Positions 24,912 to 34,061 are shown, counted from the stretch's first letter. The stretch: DNA of 64,000 nucleotides from Actinophytocola xanthii (GCF_001921205.1 NZ_MSIE01000013.1:62001-126000); one strand, 5' to 3'. Notes: a model not told the origin generated them from the letters alone. Numbers and translations are program-made.

Positions 24912-24941
24912 CCACCGGGTCACGCGCCGCGCGTTGCCTCC
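24912..24941. repeat. 30-bp direct repeat, right copy, at the 3' end of the AAA+ gene
   Basis: It differs from 23309-23338 only at 24935. On the minus strand it encodes the last residues EATRGA and the TGA of the AAA+ protein, followed by CCCGGTGG. Confidence 0.8.
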
Positions 24942-27145
24942 GTCATGCCGCGGTTGGTCCATTCGTCCGGGAGGTCCTCCGGCACGAGCAGCGTGAGGTC
25001 CTCGACCGTGGCGGTGGTCGACCGGGCGAGCCGGACGGCGTGCTCGGAGACCATGGTCTCGAACGTGCGGCGGGCGGTGCGGCCGTTGCCGAAGCTTCGT
25101 CCCCGCTCGAGGCTGTCGTAGTAGGCCAGCAGCTCGGTCCGGGTGGACTCGGCGAGGCGGTAGTCGTGCGCCGTGGCCTGCAGCTCGGTGATGCGGACGA
25201 GCTCGGAGGAGGTGTAGTCGGGGAACTCGATCGTGCGGCTGAAGCGGGACTCCAGGCCGGGGTTGGCGGCGACGAAGCGAGCCATCTCGGCGGTGTACCC
25301 CGCGACGATCACCACCACCTCGTCCCGGTGGTCCTCCATCAGCTTGACCAGCGTGTCGATCGCCTCCCGGCCGAAGTCGGCGCCCCCGTGGTCGGGTGTG
25401 AGCGCGTATGCCTCGTCGATGAACAGCACGCCGCCCCTGGCCCGGTCGAACTGCTTCTTGGTCCTGGGAGCGGTGTGGCCGACGTAGGAGCCGACCAGGT
25501 CCACCCGGGACACCTCGACCAGGTGCCCGGCCTCGAGCAGGCCGAGCGCGGCCAGGATCCGCCCGTACAGCCGCCCCACGGTGGTCTTGCCCGTCCCCGG
25601 GTTGCCGGTGAACACGAGGTGCCGGCTCAACGGCGGGGTCCGCAGCCCGGCCTCGGCCCGGCGCTGACCCACCATGATGAGATCGACCAGCGTCCGGACC
25701 TCCTCCTTGACCTCGGCGAGCCCGATCAGCGCGTCGAGCTCGCCGAGGAGCTCGGCGACCGAGGCGGGGCCGGCGGGCGCGGACGGCTCGCCCGCCCCCG
25801 CCGCGTCCCCCGTGCCCGGCGGGAGGCCGACCTGGTCGTCCTCCCCGTTGCGGTAGGAGGAGCAGGCCTGGACCGACGGGCTGCCGGCCAGCTCGAAACC
25901 GGTGTACCCGTTGTCGAACGCGCGGCACCTGGTCAGCGTCGCCCGGTCGCCGTGGATGTCGAAGCCGTGTCGGCTCGCGCCGCTGACCACACAGTCCTCG
26001 AACGTCGAGGTCGACTCGGAAAAGGCCACCACGCCGTGGTCGTCGACGTCGCTGACCCGGCAGCGGACGAACTTGGCGTCGCCGCCGTAGAGGGTGATCC
26101 CGGTGTCCGACGCCTTCTCGATCACGCAGTCCTCGGCGGCCAGCGTGGTTCCCCGGTCGGCCACGCTGAACCCGTTCCCCGACACGTCCTGGATCCGCGT
26201 GTGCGCGACCGTCGCACGGGCCCCGCTGCCCATCGACACCGCGGGGTAGCCACCGCCGCCGGTGATCTCGGTTCTGAGCAGCGACGCGGCGGAGTTCCGA
26301 CCGGTCACCTCGACCGCGCCCATGTCGATGTCGACGAAGCGGCAGTCCATGATGGACGCCGAGCCGGCGGACACAGCGCACCCGGAGCCGGAGCTCTCGG
26401 CGATCGTGCACCCGCTCAGCTCGGCGACCGCGTCCCGCCCGTCCAGCCAGACGCCGTTGCCGCCGGTGCCGCGAACGGTGGTCCCGGTCAGCACCGCCTT
26501 GGCACCGCGTTCCAGGTAGACCCCGGCGAGGTCGGTGTCCAGGATCTCGCTGTCGCGCAGGACGACGACCGCTCCCCGTCCGCGGACCTCCACCCCGTAC
26601 CCGCTCGGGCCGCTCAGCCGGCACGCGGTGAGCGTCGGCGTGGCGCCCCCGTCCACCTCGAGCGCCGCCATGCCGGCGTCGAGGACCGCGCACCGCTCGA
26701 AGGTCCCGCCCGCACCGTCGACCTTGATGCCCGCCCCGTTCTCGTTGGTGACGTGGCAGTCCCGCACCAGCGGCGTCGCGCGCTCGGCCACGCTGATCCC
26801 GCTGTCCCCGGTGCCGGTGACCGAGCAGCCATCGAGGACCGGGGTGATCCCGTCGCCGGTGATCACCACGGTGCCCGTCCAGCAGCCCTCGCCGCGCAGC
26901 TCCAGGCCGCGCACCGTCGCGGACGCGGTCAGGGTCAGGGCGGCGTGGTCGGTGTTGCCGACGAGGCACACCCCGCCCGGTCCGTTCTGGGCACGGAGCT
27001 CGATCTCCTTGTCGACCACGACCGGACCCGGGTAGGTCCCGGCCGCGACCTCCACGACATCCCCCGGTCTGGCGTCGCGCACGGCCGAGCCGATGTCCCG
27101 ATAGCCGGGCCCGAAGCCCGCGACCCGCAGCAGTCTTGCGTTCAC
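24920..27145 (-). CDS. right-handed beta-helix / AAA+ ATPase (CbxX-EccA type) fusion
   Basis: A 741-residue protein. The N half (about residues 20-420) is a run of parallel beta-helix coils, with many repeats of the kind A-x-x-x-x-G-G-x-V-x-D-C. The C half is an AAA+ module of the CbxX/CfqX (EccA) family. Its Walker A is TGNPGTGKTTVGR, Walker B GGVLFIDEAYAL, and a late motif is NGRTARRTFETMV. EccA-type modules act in type VII secretion and Rubisco activation; this fusion has no assigned role. GTG 27145 has no good ribosome site, so the mRNA may be leaderless. Its 3' end is the likely integration target of the neighbouring element. Confidence 0.82.
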   Translation of the reverse strand: MNARLLRVAGFGPGYRDIGSAVRDARPGDVVEVAAGTYPGPVVVDKEIELRAQNGPGGVCLVGNTDHAALTLTASATVRGLELRGEGCWTGTVVITGDGITPVLDGCSVTGTGDSGISVAERATPLVRDCHVTNENGAGIKVDGAGGTFERCAVLDAGMAALEVDGGATPTLTACRLSGPSGYGVEVRGRGAVVVLRDSEILDTDLAGVYLERGAKAVLTGTTVRGTGGNGVWLDGRDAVAELSGCTIAESSGSGCAVSAGSASIMDCRFVDIDMGAVEVTGRNSAASLLRTEITGGGGYPAVSMGSGARATVAHTRIQDVSGNGFSVADRGTTLAAEDCVIEKASDTGITLYGGDAKFVRCRVSDVDDHGVVAFSESTSTFEDCVVSGASRHGFDIHGDRATLTRCRAFDNGYTGFELAGSPSVQACSSYRNGEDDQVGLPPGTGDAAGAGEPSAPAGPASVAELLGELDALIGLAEVKEEVRTLVDLIMVGQRRAEAGLRTPPLSRHLVFTGNPGTGKTTVGRLYGRILAALGLLEAGHLVEVSRVDLVGSYVGHTAPRTKKQFDRARGGVLFIDEAYALTPDHGGADFGREAIDTLVKLMEDHRDEVVVIVAGYTAEMARFVAANPGLESRFSRTIEFPDYTSSELVRITELQATAHDYRLAESTRTELLAYYDSLERGRSFGNGRTARRTFETMVSEHAVRLARSTTATVEDLTLLVPEDLPDEWTNRGMTEATRGA

Positions 27146-27214
27146 CCCGCACAGGTTAGGGCTTTCCCGAGGCGCGCCGAGGGGAGTTCGACCACTTGGG
27201 CCGGATCCGAGGTG

Positions 27215-27877
27215 TCAGGCGGGGACCAGGCCGGCCTCGTAGGCGAAGATCGTGAGCTGGACCCGGTTGCTGACGTCGACCTTGGCGAACGAGCGGGTGA
27301 TGTGGGTCTTGACGGTCGCCTCGCTGAGGAACAGGGCCGCGGCGATCTCCGCGTTGGACCGTCCGCGTGCGACCTCCCGGACCACCTCGCGCTCCCGTTC
27401 GCTCAGCCCGGCGAGCCGGGTCCTCGCCCGCTCCCGCCGCGGGTCGAGCCGCCCGGCCACGAAGTGTCCGATGAGCGTTGTCGTGGTGCGCGGCGACAAC
27501 ATCATCTCGCCGCCGGCGACGACCCGGACCGCCTCGATGATCTCCCGCGGCGAGCCCTCCTTGAGCAGGAAGCCGCTGGCGCCGGCGGTGAGCGCGTCGA
27601 ACACGTACTCGTCCAGGTCGAACGTGGTGAGCACGAGGACCTTGGGCGGGCGGGGGAGCGTCATCACCGCCGCCGTCGCGGCCAGCCCGCTCATCCGCCG
27701 CATCCGGATGTCCATGATCACGACGTCCGGGGCGTGCGCGGCCACCGCCGGGAGCACCTCGTCCCCGTCGCCCGCCTCCCCGACCACCACGATGTCCTCG
27801 GCACTGCCGAGGATCATGGACAGCCCGGTGCGGACGAGCGGATCGTCGTCGACCAGCAACACCCGGACCTGGACCAC
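27215..27877 (-). CDS. NarL/LuxR-family response regulator
   Basis: A 220-residue regulator with a receiver domain (LLVDDDPLVRTGLSMIL; phospho-acceptor Asp in VVIMDIRMRRMSG; switch Lys in LLKEGSP). The C-terminal LuxR HTH reads SEREREVVREVARGRSNAEIAAALFLSEATVKTHI, with the motif split by usual spacing. It is transcribed behind its histidine kinase gene with a 97-bp gap. The target is unknown; the divergent MmpS-like gene is one candidate. Confidence 0.92.
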   Translation of the reverse strand: MVQVRVLLVDDDPLVRTGLSMILGSAEDIVVVGEAGDGDEVLPAVAAHAPDVVIMDIRMRRMSGLAATAAVMTLPRPPKVLVLTTFDLDEYVFDALTAGASGFLLKEGSPREIIEAVRVVAGGEMMLSPRTTTTLIGHFVAGRLDPRRERARTRLAGLSEREREVVREVARGRSNAEIAAALFLSEATVKTHITRSFAKVDVSNRVQLTIFAYEAGLVPA

Positions 27878-27974
27878 CGGGACATGCTAGGGCACGTCTG
27901 GTGGATCTCCGGCCGCGCGGTCCGCGCCCGGGCGGCCTGGCCGCGTTGTCGCACCAGGAGTCGATGCGGTTCCC

Positions 27975-29168
27975 TCAGGGCTCGTCCGGTGACTCCCACG
28001 GCAGCCAGGCCCGGACCACGAACGTTCCCCGGTCGGTCGGCCCCGCGCTCACGTGTCCGCCCAGGACGGCGGCCCGTTCGGTCATCCCGGCGAGCCCGGA
28101 GCGCGAGCCGGGCGATGGTTCCGCCGCGTCGGACAGCGGGTTGCTGACCTCGATCGCCACCCCGGTGCCCGGGCCGCCGCGCACGACCAGCTCGGCCGCG
28201 CTGCCCGGGGCGTGCCGCACGACGTTGGTCAGCGACTCCTGCACGATCCGGTAGACGGCGGTGCCCAGCGCCCCCGGCGCCTGCCCGGGACGGTCCACCA
28301 TGATCGTGGCGGTCACCGGCGCACCGGCCGCGCGGGTGCGTCCCACCAGGTCCGGCAGGTCGCCGAGGGTCGTGCTCGGACTCTCGGCCGCGTTGTCGTC
28401 CCGCAGCGGTATCGCGCGCCCGTCCCGCAGCATGCCGATCACCTGCCGGAGGTCCTCGAGGGACTGTTTCGCCGAGGTGCGGACGTTGCGCGCCGCCTCT
28501 CCCACCGCGGCGTCCTCGCTCACCTCGAGCGCGCCCGCCTGCAACGACAGCAGCGACAACCGGTGCCCCAGCACGTCGTGCATCTCGTGGGCGATGCGGG
28601 ACCGCTCCTCGCGCCGCGCCATCTCCTCGCGCAACACCCGTTCTCGCGCGGCCTGCCCGGCGAGCGCTTGGCGGGTGCGCCGGATGATGCCGAACACGAC
28701 GGGGATCGCGGTCAGCACGGCGGCGATCACCAGGACACCGACCACCCGCACCGCGGTGTTCTCGGCGTCGATGAGCCGGCCGGCGATCGTGATGTCCTGG
28801 TTGTACCCGGTGTCCCGCCACACCGCGAGCGCGGTCACCCCGAACACCAGCGTCGTCGCGGCCCGCACGAGGTGTCCCTGGCGGCCGGCGGCCAGCGCGG
28901 CGAGCGCGGCGAGCGCGGCGAACGAGTCCGCTCCCAGCAGCGGCGGGACGAGCGCGATGATCGTGACCAGCTCGGGTCTGCGGTGCCGCCAGCAGAGCAT
29001 GACCGCCGCGCCGAGCGCGGCGAGCAGGGCGAACCAGGCCAGCGCGCTCATCCGGGTCATCGTCTGGCCCGGTACGTAGCCCTCCGCGCCGACCGCGTAG
29101 AGGCTGCTCACCACGCTCGCCGTCACAACGCAGACGGTCGTCACGACCTCGCGCACTGCTCGCCCCAT
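27975..29168 (-). CDS. NarL-type sensor histidine kinase
   Basis: A 397-residue membrane kinase. Several N-terminal membrane segments (to about residue 165) are followed by the HisKA_3 phospho-acceptor region ERSRIAHEMHDVLGHRLS and a HATPase domain (VQESLTNVVRHAPG; GSRSGLAGMTERAAVLGG). ATG 29168 (MGRAVREVV) was chosen since the longer frame reads through the divergent promoter region. The regulator gene follows. The ligand is not evident; there is no extracytoplasmic sensor domain, so it may sense the membrane. Confidence 0.9.
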   Translation of the reverse strand: MGRAVREVVTTVCVVTASVVSSLYAVGAEGYVPGQTMTRMSALAWFALLAALGAAVMLCWRHRRPELVTIIALVPPLLGADSFAALAALAALAAGRQGHLVRAATTLVFGVTALAVWRDTGYNQDITIAGRLIDAENTAVRVVGVLVIAAVLTAIPVVFGIIRRTRQALAGQAARERVLREEMARREERSRIAHEMHDVLGHRLSLLSLQAGALEVSEDAAVGEAARNVRTSAKQSLEDLRQVIGMLRDGRAIPLRDDNAAESPSTTLGDLPDLVGRTRAAGAPVTATIMVDRPGQAPGALGTAVYRIVQESLTNVVRHAPGSAAELVVRGGPGTGVAIEVSNPLSDAAEPSPGSRSGLAGMTERAAVLGGHVSAGPTDRGTFVVRAWLPWESPDEP

Positions 29169-29332
29169 GGCCGCAGAGCGTACGGGCAGACGCCCCGACC
29201 GCGGGTCGCATCCTTTCGGCCGGGATTGACGACTTTCGGTTGACCCCAGGCGATCTGTTCGGGCGACGTGCGGAGGCGGTTGCCGTTGCTTGTATTCCGC
29301 CGCATCGACAACGACCTGAAAGGACACGTTCC

Positions 29333-29914
29333 GTGAACCAGCTCGCTCCCACCGAACAGCGCAACGGCCTCGGCACCGCCGGTTTCGTGCTCGGCCTGGT
29401 CGGCCTCCTTATCGCGTTGATCCCCCTGCTGGGGGTTCTCGCCTGGCCCCTGGTGGTGCTGGGCGTGATCTTCTCCGCTGTCGGCATCGCGCGGGTCCGC
29501 CGCGGGGCCGCGTCGAACAAGGGCCTCGCCATCGCCGGCCTGGTCGTGTCGATCGTGGGCCTCGGGGCGTGCGTGCTCTGGAGCTTCGTGATCAACACGG
29601 CCGACAACACCCTCGAGGAGGAGGCCGCCCGGGAGGTCGAGATCACCTACGAGGTCACCGGCGACACCGCCACCGCCGACATCGAGTACAGCACCTACAG
29701 CGACGACGGCGTCGAGAGCCACGCGGAGAACGGCGCCAAGGTCCCCTGGACCAAGAAGGTCACCGCGAAGGGCCTGCTCAAGGGCGGCTCCCTGCTGGCA
29801 ACGACCGGCGAGTCCGGCGGCAAGATCACCTGCCGCGTCCTGGTGGACGGCAAGGAGACCGAGACCGGCACCGCGTCCGGCCCCTTCGCCATGGCCACCT
29901 GCACCGGCTTCTGA
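29333..29914 (+). CDS. DUF4190 membrane protein with MmpS-like C-terminal domain
   Basis: A 193-residue protein. Two membrane spans of DUF4190 type (GTAGFVLGLVGLLIALIPL; KGLAIAGLVVSIVGLGAC) precede an external domain that reads like MmpS (EITYEVTGDTATADIEYSTYS ... CRVLVDGKE). GTG 29333 has GAAAGGAC eight nt upstream. It is divergent from the histidine kinase, 164 bp apart. MmpS proteins assist MmpL export, but no MmpL gene is here, so the role is open. Confidence 0.75.
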   Translation: MNQLAPTEQRNGLGTAGFVLGLVGLLIALIPLLGVLAWPLVVLGVIFSAVGIARVRRGAASNKGLAIAGLVVSIVGLGACVLWSFVINTADNTLEEEAAREVEITYEVTGDTATADIEYSTYSDDGVESHAENGAKVPWTKKVTAKGLLKGGSLLATTGESGGKITCRVLVDGKETETGTASGPFAMATCTGF

Positions 29915-29930
29915 CCGCCGACCGGACCCG

Positions 29931-30191
29931 TCACCTCGGTGGCCGGTGCTGTCCGGGCGCGTCCGTGAGCCCCGGCAGCTCGGTCTCGGGGTTGTCGGGC
30001 ACGGGCACCGCCAGCAACTCGATGGCGATCTCCACCAGCCGCGCCAGAGCGGGACGGGCGATGAGGATGTTCAGCTCGTCGGTCGGCTGTCCGATCATCA
30101 CATGGACGTCCATGTCGCCGGTGAACGTGGCCCGCAGCTGGCAGCTGCCGGGGATGTCGAGCCAGACCGCCGCATGCGGCTCACCGGCCAT
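29931..30191 (-). CDS. hypothetical protein, 86 residues
   Basis: A short acidic protein (MAGEPHAAVWLDIPGSCQLRATF ...) without a recognised domain; the two halves look like beta strands then a helix (RLVEIAIELLAV). It is divergent from the XRE-type regulator gene at 30352, 160 bp apart, a common arrangement of a regulator and a small partner in actinomycetes. No function is proposed. Confidence 0.5.
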   Translation of the reverse strand: MAGEPHAAVWLDIPGSCQLRATFTGDMDVHVMIGQPTDELNILIARPALARLVEIAIELLAVPVPDNPETELPGLTDAPGQHRPPR

Positions 30192-30351
30192 CTCGTGTCA
30201 GTCCTTCGTTCTGCATGGTTGGTCTCCCGCTGTGTCTGGGGTGTGGCGGGACCAGGAGACCTCGGCACCGCCAGGGTGCGAAACCGGGTGGGTGCGCTTC
30301 CCACATCGGTTGTCACCTGGCGCCCTGTGCGGAAACGGCGACAATGGGAGT

Positions 30352-31759
30352 GTGCGGCAGACGGCCGGGGAACCCCCGGAGATCCTCGAGTTCCAGCGGG
30401 TACTGGGGGAACGGCTGGCGACGTTCCGCAAGGCGGCCGAGGTCACACAAGCACGGCTCGCCTCGAGCGCCTATCTCGACCGCACTACCGTTTCCCACAT
30501 CGAGCGAGGCCGGGCGCGGGGCGGTGAGGCGTTCTGGCGGACGGCGGACGATCTCGCCGGCGCCGGGGGCCAACTCCTCGACGCGTTCCACCGGCTCGAG
30601 GCCGCCAGGCGCGAGTACGAGGCGGATGTCCGCTCGCACGAGCTCGCCGCGGCGCGAGCCGAGGTGGACGGTCTGCGCGGTGCGCCGCTGACCGGTCGGG
30701 GCACCCGCGCACAGGGGCAGGACGACGAGCTGGCGGCCGTCGAACTGGCCCGCCGGGTTGCCGCTAGGGAGCGTCCTCAAAGCCAGAGGGTGAGGGTGGC
30801 TAGCGACGTCGGTGACGAGACGCTGACCCGGCTGGAGCTGGCCTTCGACGAGCTGGCGATGGCCTACCCGGTGACGCCGCCGGCGGAGTTGCTGGAGCGG
30901 TTGCGGACCCACCTGTCCTACGTCGAGGCGCTGGTCGACTCGCGGATGACGCTGGGGGAGCGGAGGCGGTTGATCGTGGTGGGTGCGTGGCTGTCGCTGC
31001 TCGCGGCGACGGTGCACGTCGATCTCAAGCAAACGGCGGCCGCCACCGCGCGGCTGCGGACGGCAGCAGGGCTCGCGCGGCAGGCCGGGCACGACGAGAT
31101 CCGCGCCTGGTGCTTCGAAGACCGAGGCCTGGCGGGTGCTGACCGACGGCGACTACCGGCGCGCCGTCGAGCTGGCCCGTGCCGCGCAGGAGCTCGCGCC
31201 GGCAGGCAGCTCGGTCGCGGTCCAGGCCACCGCGCAGGAGGGGCGTGGCTGGGCGCGGCTTCGCGAAACCCGGGAGACCTACCGGGTGCTCGGCCAGGTC
31301 GAGCGCCTCGTCTCGCCCCTGGCACGGCCGGAACGACCCGAGCACCACTACCGCTACGACCCCGACAAGTCCCTCGCCTACCTCGCCACGACGTTGGCGT
31401 GGGTGGGCGATCCGGCGGCGGAGGGCTGCGCGCGGGAGGTCATCGCCCGGCTCGCCCCGGCCGAGCGCGGCGACGGCTGGACGCGTCGGGTTGCCGTGGC
31501 AAACCTCGACCTCGCGTTGGCGCTGCTGGTGACCGGACGGCTGGACGAGGCGTGTGCGGCGGCGTACCGCGCCATCGGGTCCGGTCGCGTGGTGCCGTCC
31601 AACCACTGGCGGGCCGCCGAGGTGGTCGAGGCCGTGGCGGCACGCGGGTTGCCCGAGGGGAGGGACCTCCGTGAGGCCTACGAGCGGCTCAGGGGCGGCG
31701 CGTTCAGCGGAGGTGCGCCGCCGCCCACTCGTCGTCGTCGGCCTCGGTCAGGCGGGTGA
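30352..31759 (+). pseudogene. XRE-family regulator with TPR-like domain, single frameshift
   Basis: GTG 30352 opens an HTH domain (GERLATFRKAAEVTQARLAS ... DRTTVSHIERGRARGG) and a helical repeat region up to GHDEIRAWCFE. At about 31117-31121 the family sequence moves to the next frame (TEAWRVLTDGDYRRAVELARAAQ). It continues there to VVPSNHWRAAEVVEAV and LREAYERLR, ending at 31759. One extra G in CGAAGACC would explain it. As written the first frame gives a scrambled tail to 31674. Its 3' end overlaps the convergent kinase gene by 56 bp. A sequencing error is as likely as decay. Confidence 0.7.
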
Positions 31760-32669
31760 CCAGGTCGGCGGGGAGCGGGGGGCAGACGTCCTCGGTGGTG
31801 CGCAGGACGGCTGCGGCCTGCAGGTGGCCGGCGCGAAGCCGGCGTCGGGGCGGTGCGCCGGCCAGGGTCGCGGCGAGGAAGCCCGCGGCGAACGCGTCCC
31901 CCGCGCCGACCGGCTCGACCACGTCCACCCGCAGCGCGGGCTGGACCACCGGGGGCCGGTCACGCCCGGTGTCGGGGTCGCGCTCGACCAGCGTCGCGCC
32001 CTGTTCGGCCTGCTTGACCACGAGCGTGCCCGGCTCGGGCAGCAGCTCGCGGATCGCGGCCGGACCGTCCGCGTCCCAGACGGCCAACGCCTCGTCCGCG
32101 CCGACCAGCACGATGTCGGCGGCGGCGGCCAGCTCACGGAGCACCGCGGGATCGCGGTCGCGCCAGAGCGCCGGACGCCAGTTCAGGTCGAAGGAGAGCA
32201 GGTGGGTCCGCCTCGGCGCGGCGACCAGCTCACGCACCAGGGCCAGGCAGCTGTCCGACAGCGCGGGCGTGATCCCGCTCGTGTGGACGATCCGCACCTG
32301 GTCCAGCGGCAGCTCCGCGACCAGCTCCGGCCCCATCGCCGAGGCGGCCGACCCGCGCCGGTAGTACCGCACCGGGCTGCCGCCGGCGTCGCTCTCCTTG
32401 ACGTACAGACCGGTCGGGCGGGACGGGTCCACCCGCACCCGCGAGACGTCCACACCGAACCCCGCCACGAAGTCGGCGACCGCCCGGCCGAACGCGTCGT
32501 CGCCCACCGCGCTCACCCAGGCCGCGGCGACGCCCATTCCGGCCAGATGGCACGCCACATTGGACTCCGCGCCGCCGACGGTCCTGGTCCACATGCGCAC
32601 CCGCTCCGGCGGCCCCGCCTCGGTCGGGACGAACAGCGCCATCGACTCCCCGAGGCAGAGGACGTCCAC
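31704..32669 (-). CDS. PfkB-family sugar kinase (2-keto-3-deoxygluconate kinase-like)
   Basis: A 321-residue ribokinase-fold kinase. The PfkB signature GGAESNVACHLAGMG is near the N-terminus and the anion-hole motif VEPVGAGDAFAAGF near the C-terminus. GTG 32669 has GGAGG five nt upstream; GTG 32675 or 32681 are alternatives. Together with the KDPG aldolase at 22631-23257 it could take 2-keto-3-deoxygluconate to pyruvate and triose phosphate. Sub-family is inferred. It is divergent from the D-amino-acid enzyme gene. Confidence 0.8.
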   Translation of the reverse strand: MDVLCLGESMALFVPTEAGPPERVRMWTRTVGGAESNVACHLAGMGVAAAWVSAVGDDAFGRAVADFVAGFGVDVSRVRVDPSRPTGLYVKESDAGGSPVRYYRRGSAASAMGPELVAELPLDQVRIVHTSGITPALSDSCLALVRELVAAPRRTHLLSFDLNWRPALWRDRDPAVLRELAAAADIVLVGADEALAVWDADGPAAIRELLPEPGTLVVKQAEQGATLVERDPDTGRDRPPVVQPALRVDVVEPVGAGDAFAAGFLAATLAGAPPRRRLRAGHLQAAAVLRTTEDVCPPLPADLVTRLTEADDDEWAAAHLR

Positions 32670-32707
32670 CGGCACCTCCACGCGAGGAGTCCTATCCGGA
32701 CTCACGT

Positions 32708-32736
32708 TTGACTGGTCGGGCAGCGGGATGCTACAC
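32708..32736 (+). promoter_or_regulatory. candidate promoter of the D-amino-acid enzyme gene
   Basis: TTGACT (32708-32713), 17 bp, CTACAC (32731-32736). The spacer begins with GGTC; together ACTGGTC (32711-32717) is a perfect half of the DasR element, but the other half is absent. Confidence 0.4.
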
Positions 32737-32771
32737 ACCGGTGCGTTGCCCACAGCGCGGTAGGAGGGCCA

Positions 32772-34061
32772 TTGGCCGGGCGGGTTGACCGGGACGCCGT
32801 CGCCGCGATCCGGGAGGAACGCGTCGACTGGCGGTTCAAGGGCCTACCGGCCTCCGTCGCCGGCATGACGATCGCCGAGGTGGCGGACGCGGGCCTGAAC
32901 CTGTTCGAGGACGGCTTCACCCCGCCGGTGATGACCATCGACGCCGCCGCCCTCGAGCACAACCTCGCGACGATGGCCGACTGGTGCCGGGCGCGAGGTC
33001 TCGCCCACGCGCCGCACGGCAAGACCACGATGGCACCGCAGCTCTACGCCCGGCAGTTCGACCATGGCGCATGGGGGCAGACCTGCGCCAACGCGGCGCA
33101 GCTGCGGGTCTACCGCGCGTTCGGCGTCAGCCCGGTGCTGCTCGCCAACCAGCTGGTGGACCCGGCCGCCCTGCGCTGGCTGGCCGCCGAGCTGGACCGC
33201 GACCCGACGTTCGAGTTCGCCTGCTGGGTGGACTCCGTACGCGGCGTCGAGCTGATGACCGCCGCCCTGGCCGACGCCCGACGGCCGGTGGACGTGCTGG
33301 TGGAGCTGGGGGTCGCCGGGGGACGGACCGGGGTCCGCGACCGCACGGCCGCGCTCGAGGTGGCCGCCGCGGTGGCCGCGAGCTCGGCGCTGCGGCTGGT
33401 CGGCGTCAGCGGCTACGAGGGCGCGGTCAGCCACGAGACCGACCCGGCGGCGCTGACCGCGGTGCGCGACTACCTGGTCGAGCTGCGGGCGCTGGCGGTC
33501 GAGCTGGCCGAGGGCGGGCACTTCGACGGGCTGGACAGGGTGATCGTCACCGCCGGCGGGAGCGCCTACTTCGACCTGGTAGCCGAGGTCCTCGGCGAGC
33601 CGTGGCCCGCGGGCCCGGCAGTGCTGCCGGTGGTGCGCGGCGGCGCCTACGCCACCCACGACTCCGGCATCTACGCCTACCAGTCACCGCTCGGCACGCA
33701 CCCTCGGCTGGCCGACGCGCCGCCGCTGCGGCCGGCGCTGCGGGCATGGGCACAGGTCACGTCCTGCCCCGAGCCGGGGCTCGCGCTGCTCACCGCCGGG
33801 CGGCGCGACCTGCCGTACGACAACGGGCTGCCGGTGCCCGAGGTGGTGCGGCGGGACGGCGTCGCGGTGCCGTTCACCGCCAGCGTGTCGGCGATGAACG
33901 ACCAGCACGCGTTCGTACGGTACGAGGGGGCAGAGGGGCTCGGGGTCGGTGACTGGGTCGGCCTCGGCGTCTCCCACCCGTGCACCACGTTCGACAAGTG
34001 GCAGTTGATCCCCATCGTGGCGGACGAGACCGTCGTAGACCTGGTGCGAACGTACTTCTGA
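32772..34061 (+). CDS. D-threonine aldolase / D-serine dehydratase-like PLP enzyme (amino acid deaminase)
   Basis: A 429-residue fold-III PLP enzyme with an alanine-racemase-type barrel. The PLP Lys lies in PHGKTTMAPQ. The C-terminal zinc-binding pair of the D-serine dehydratase branch fits GVSHPCTTFDKW. TTG 32772 follows GGAGG five nt upstream. Such enzymes are found beside PfkB kinases, KDPG aldolases and hexosaminidases in streptomycetes, so a role in amino-sugar or D-amino-acid breakdown is likely. The exact substrate is not known. Confidence 0.82.
   Translation: MAGRVDRDAVAAIREERVDWRFKGLPASVAGMTIAEVADAGLNLFEDGFTPPVMTIDAAALEHNLATMADWCRARGLAHAPHGKTTMAPQLYARQFDHGAWGQTCANAAQLRVYRAFGVSPVLLANQLVDPAALRWLAAELDRDPTFEFACWVDSVRGVELMTAALADARRPVDVLVELGVAGGRTGVRDRTAALEVAAAVAASSALRLVGVSGYEGAVSHETDPAALTAVRDYLVELRALAVELAEGGHFDGLDRVIVTAGGSAYFDLVAEVLGEPWPAGPAVLPVVRGGAYATHDSGIYAYQSPLGTHPRLADAPPLRPALRAWAQVTSCPEPGLALLTAGRRDLPYDNGLPVPEVVRRDGVAVPFTASVSAMNDQHAFVRYEGAEGLGVGDWVGLGVSHPCTTFDKWQLIPIVADETVVDLVRTYF

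Larger units (their letters stand above)
23309..24941. mobile_element. remnant of an integrative element between direct repeats
   Basis: About 1.6 kb bounded by 30-bp direct repeats and visibly lower in G+C than the genes on both sides. It holds a broken HTH regulator on the minus strand and, divergently, a chain of very short overlapping genes on the plus strand. This layout is familiar from the control region of actinomycete integrative and conjugative elements. There is no integrase, replication or transfer gene, so it is a deletion remnant or a cis-mobilisable relic. Confidence 0.65.

Noticed and set aside
23309-24941. The 1.6-kb insert as an IS element or transposon
   Set aside because: It has direct rather than inverted end repeats and no transposase, and one repeat is part of a host gene. 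This fits site-specific integration better.
31117-31121. Programmed frameshift in the XRE regulator
   Set aside because: There is no slippery heptamer, stop codon or structure typical of recoding. A one-base insertion is simpler.
32711-32717. ACTGGTC as a DasR site for the kinase and D-amino-acid genes
   Set aside because: Only one half of the palindrome is present; a 7-bp match is expected several times by chance in a window of this size.
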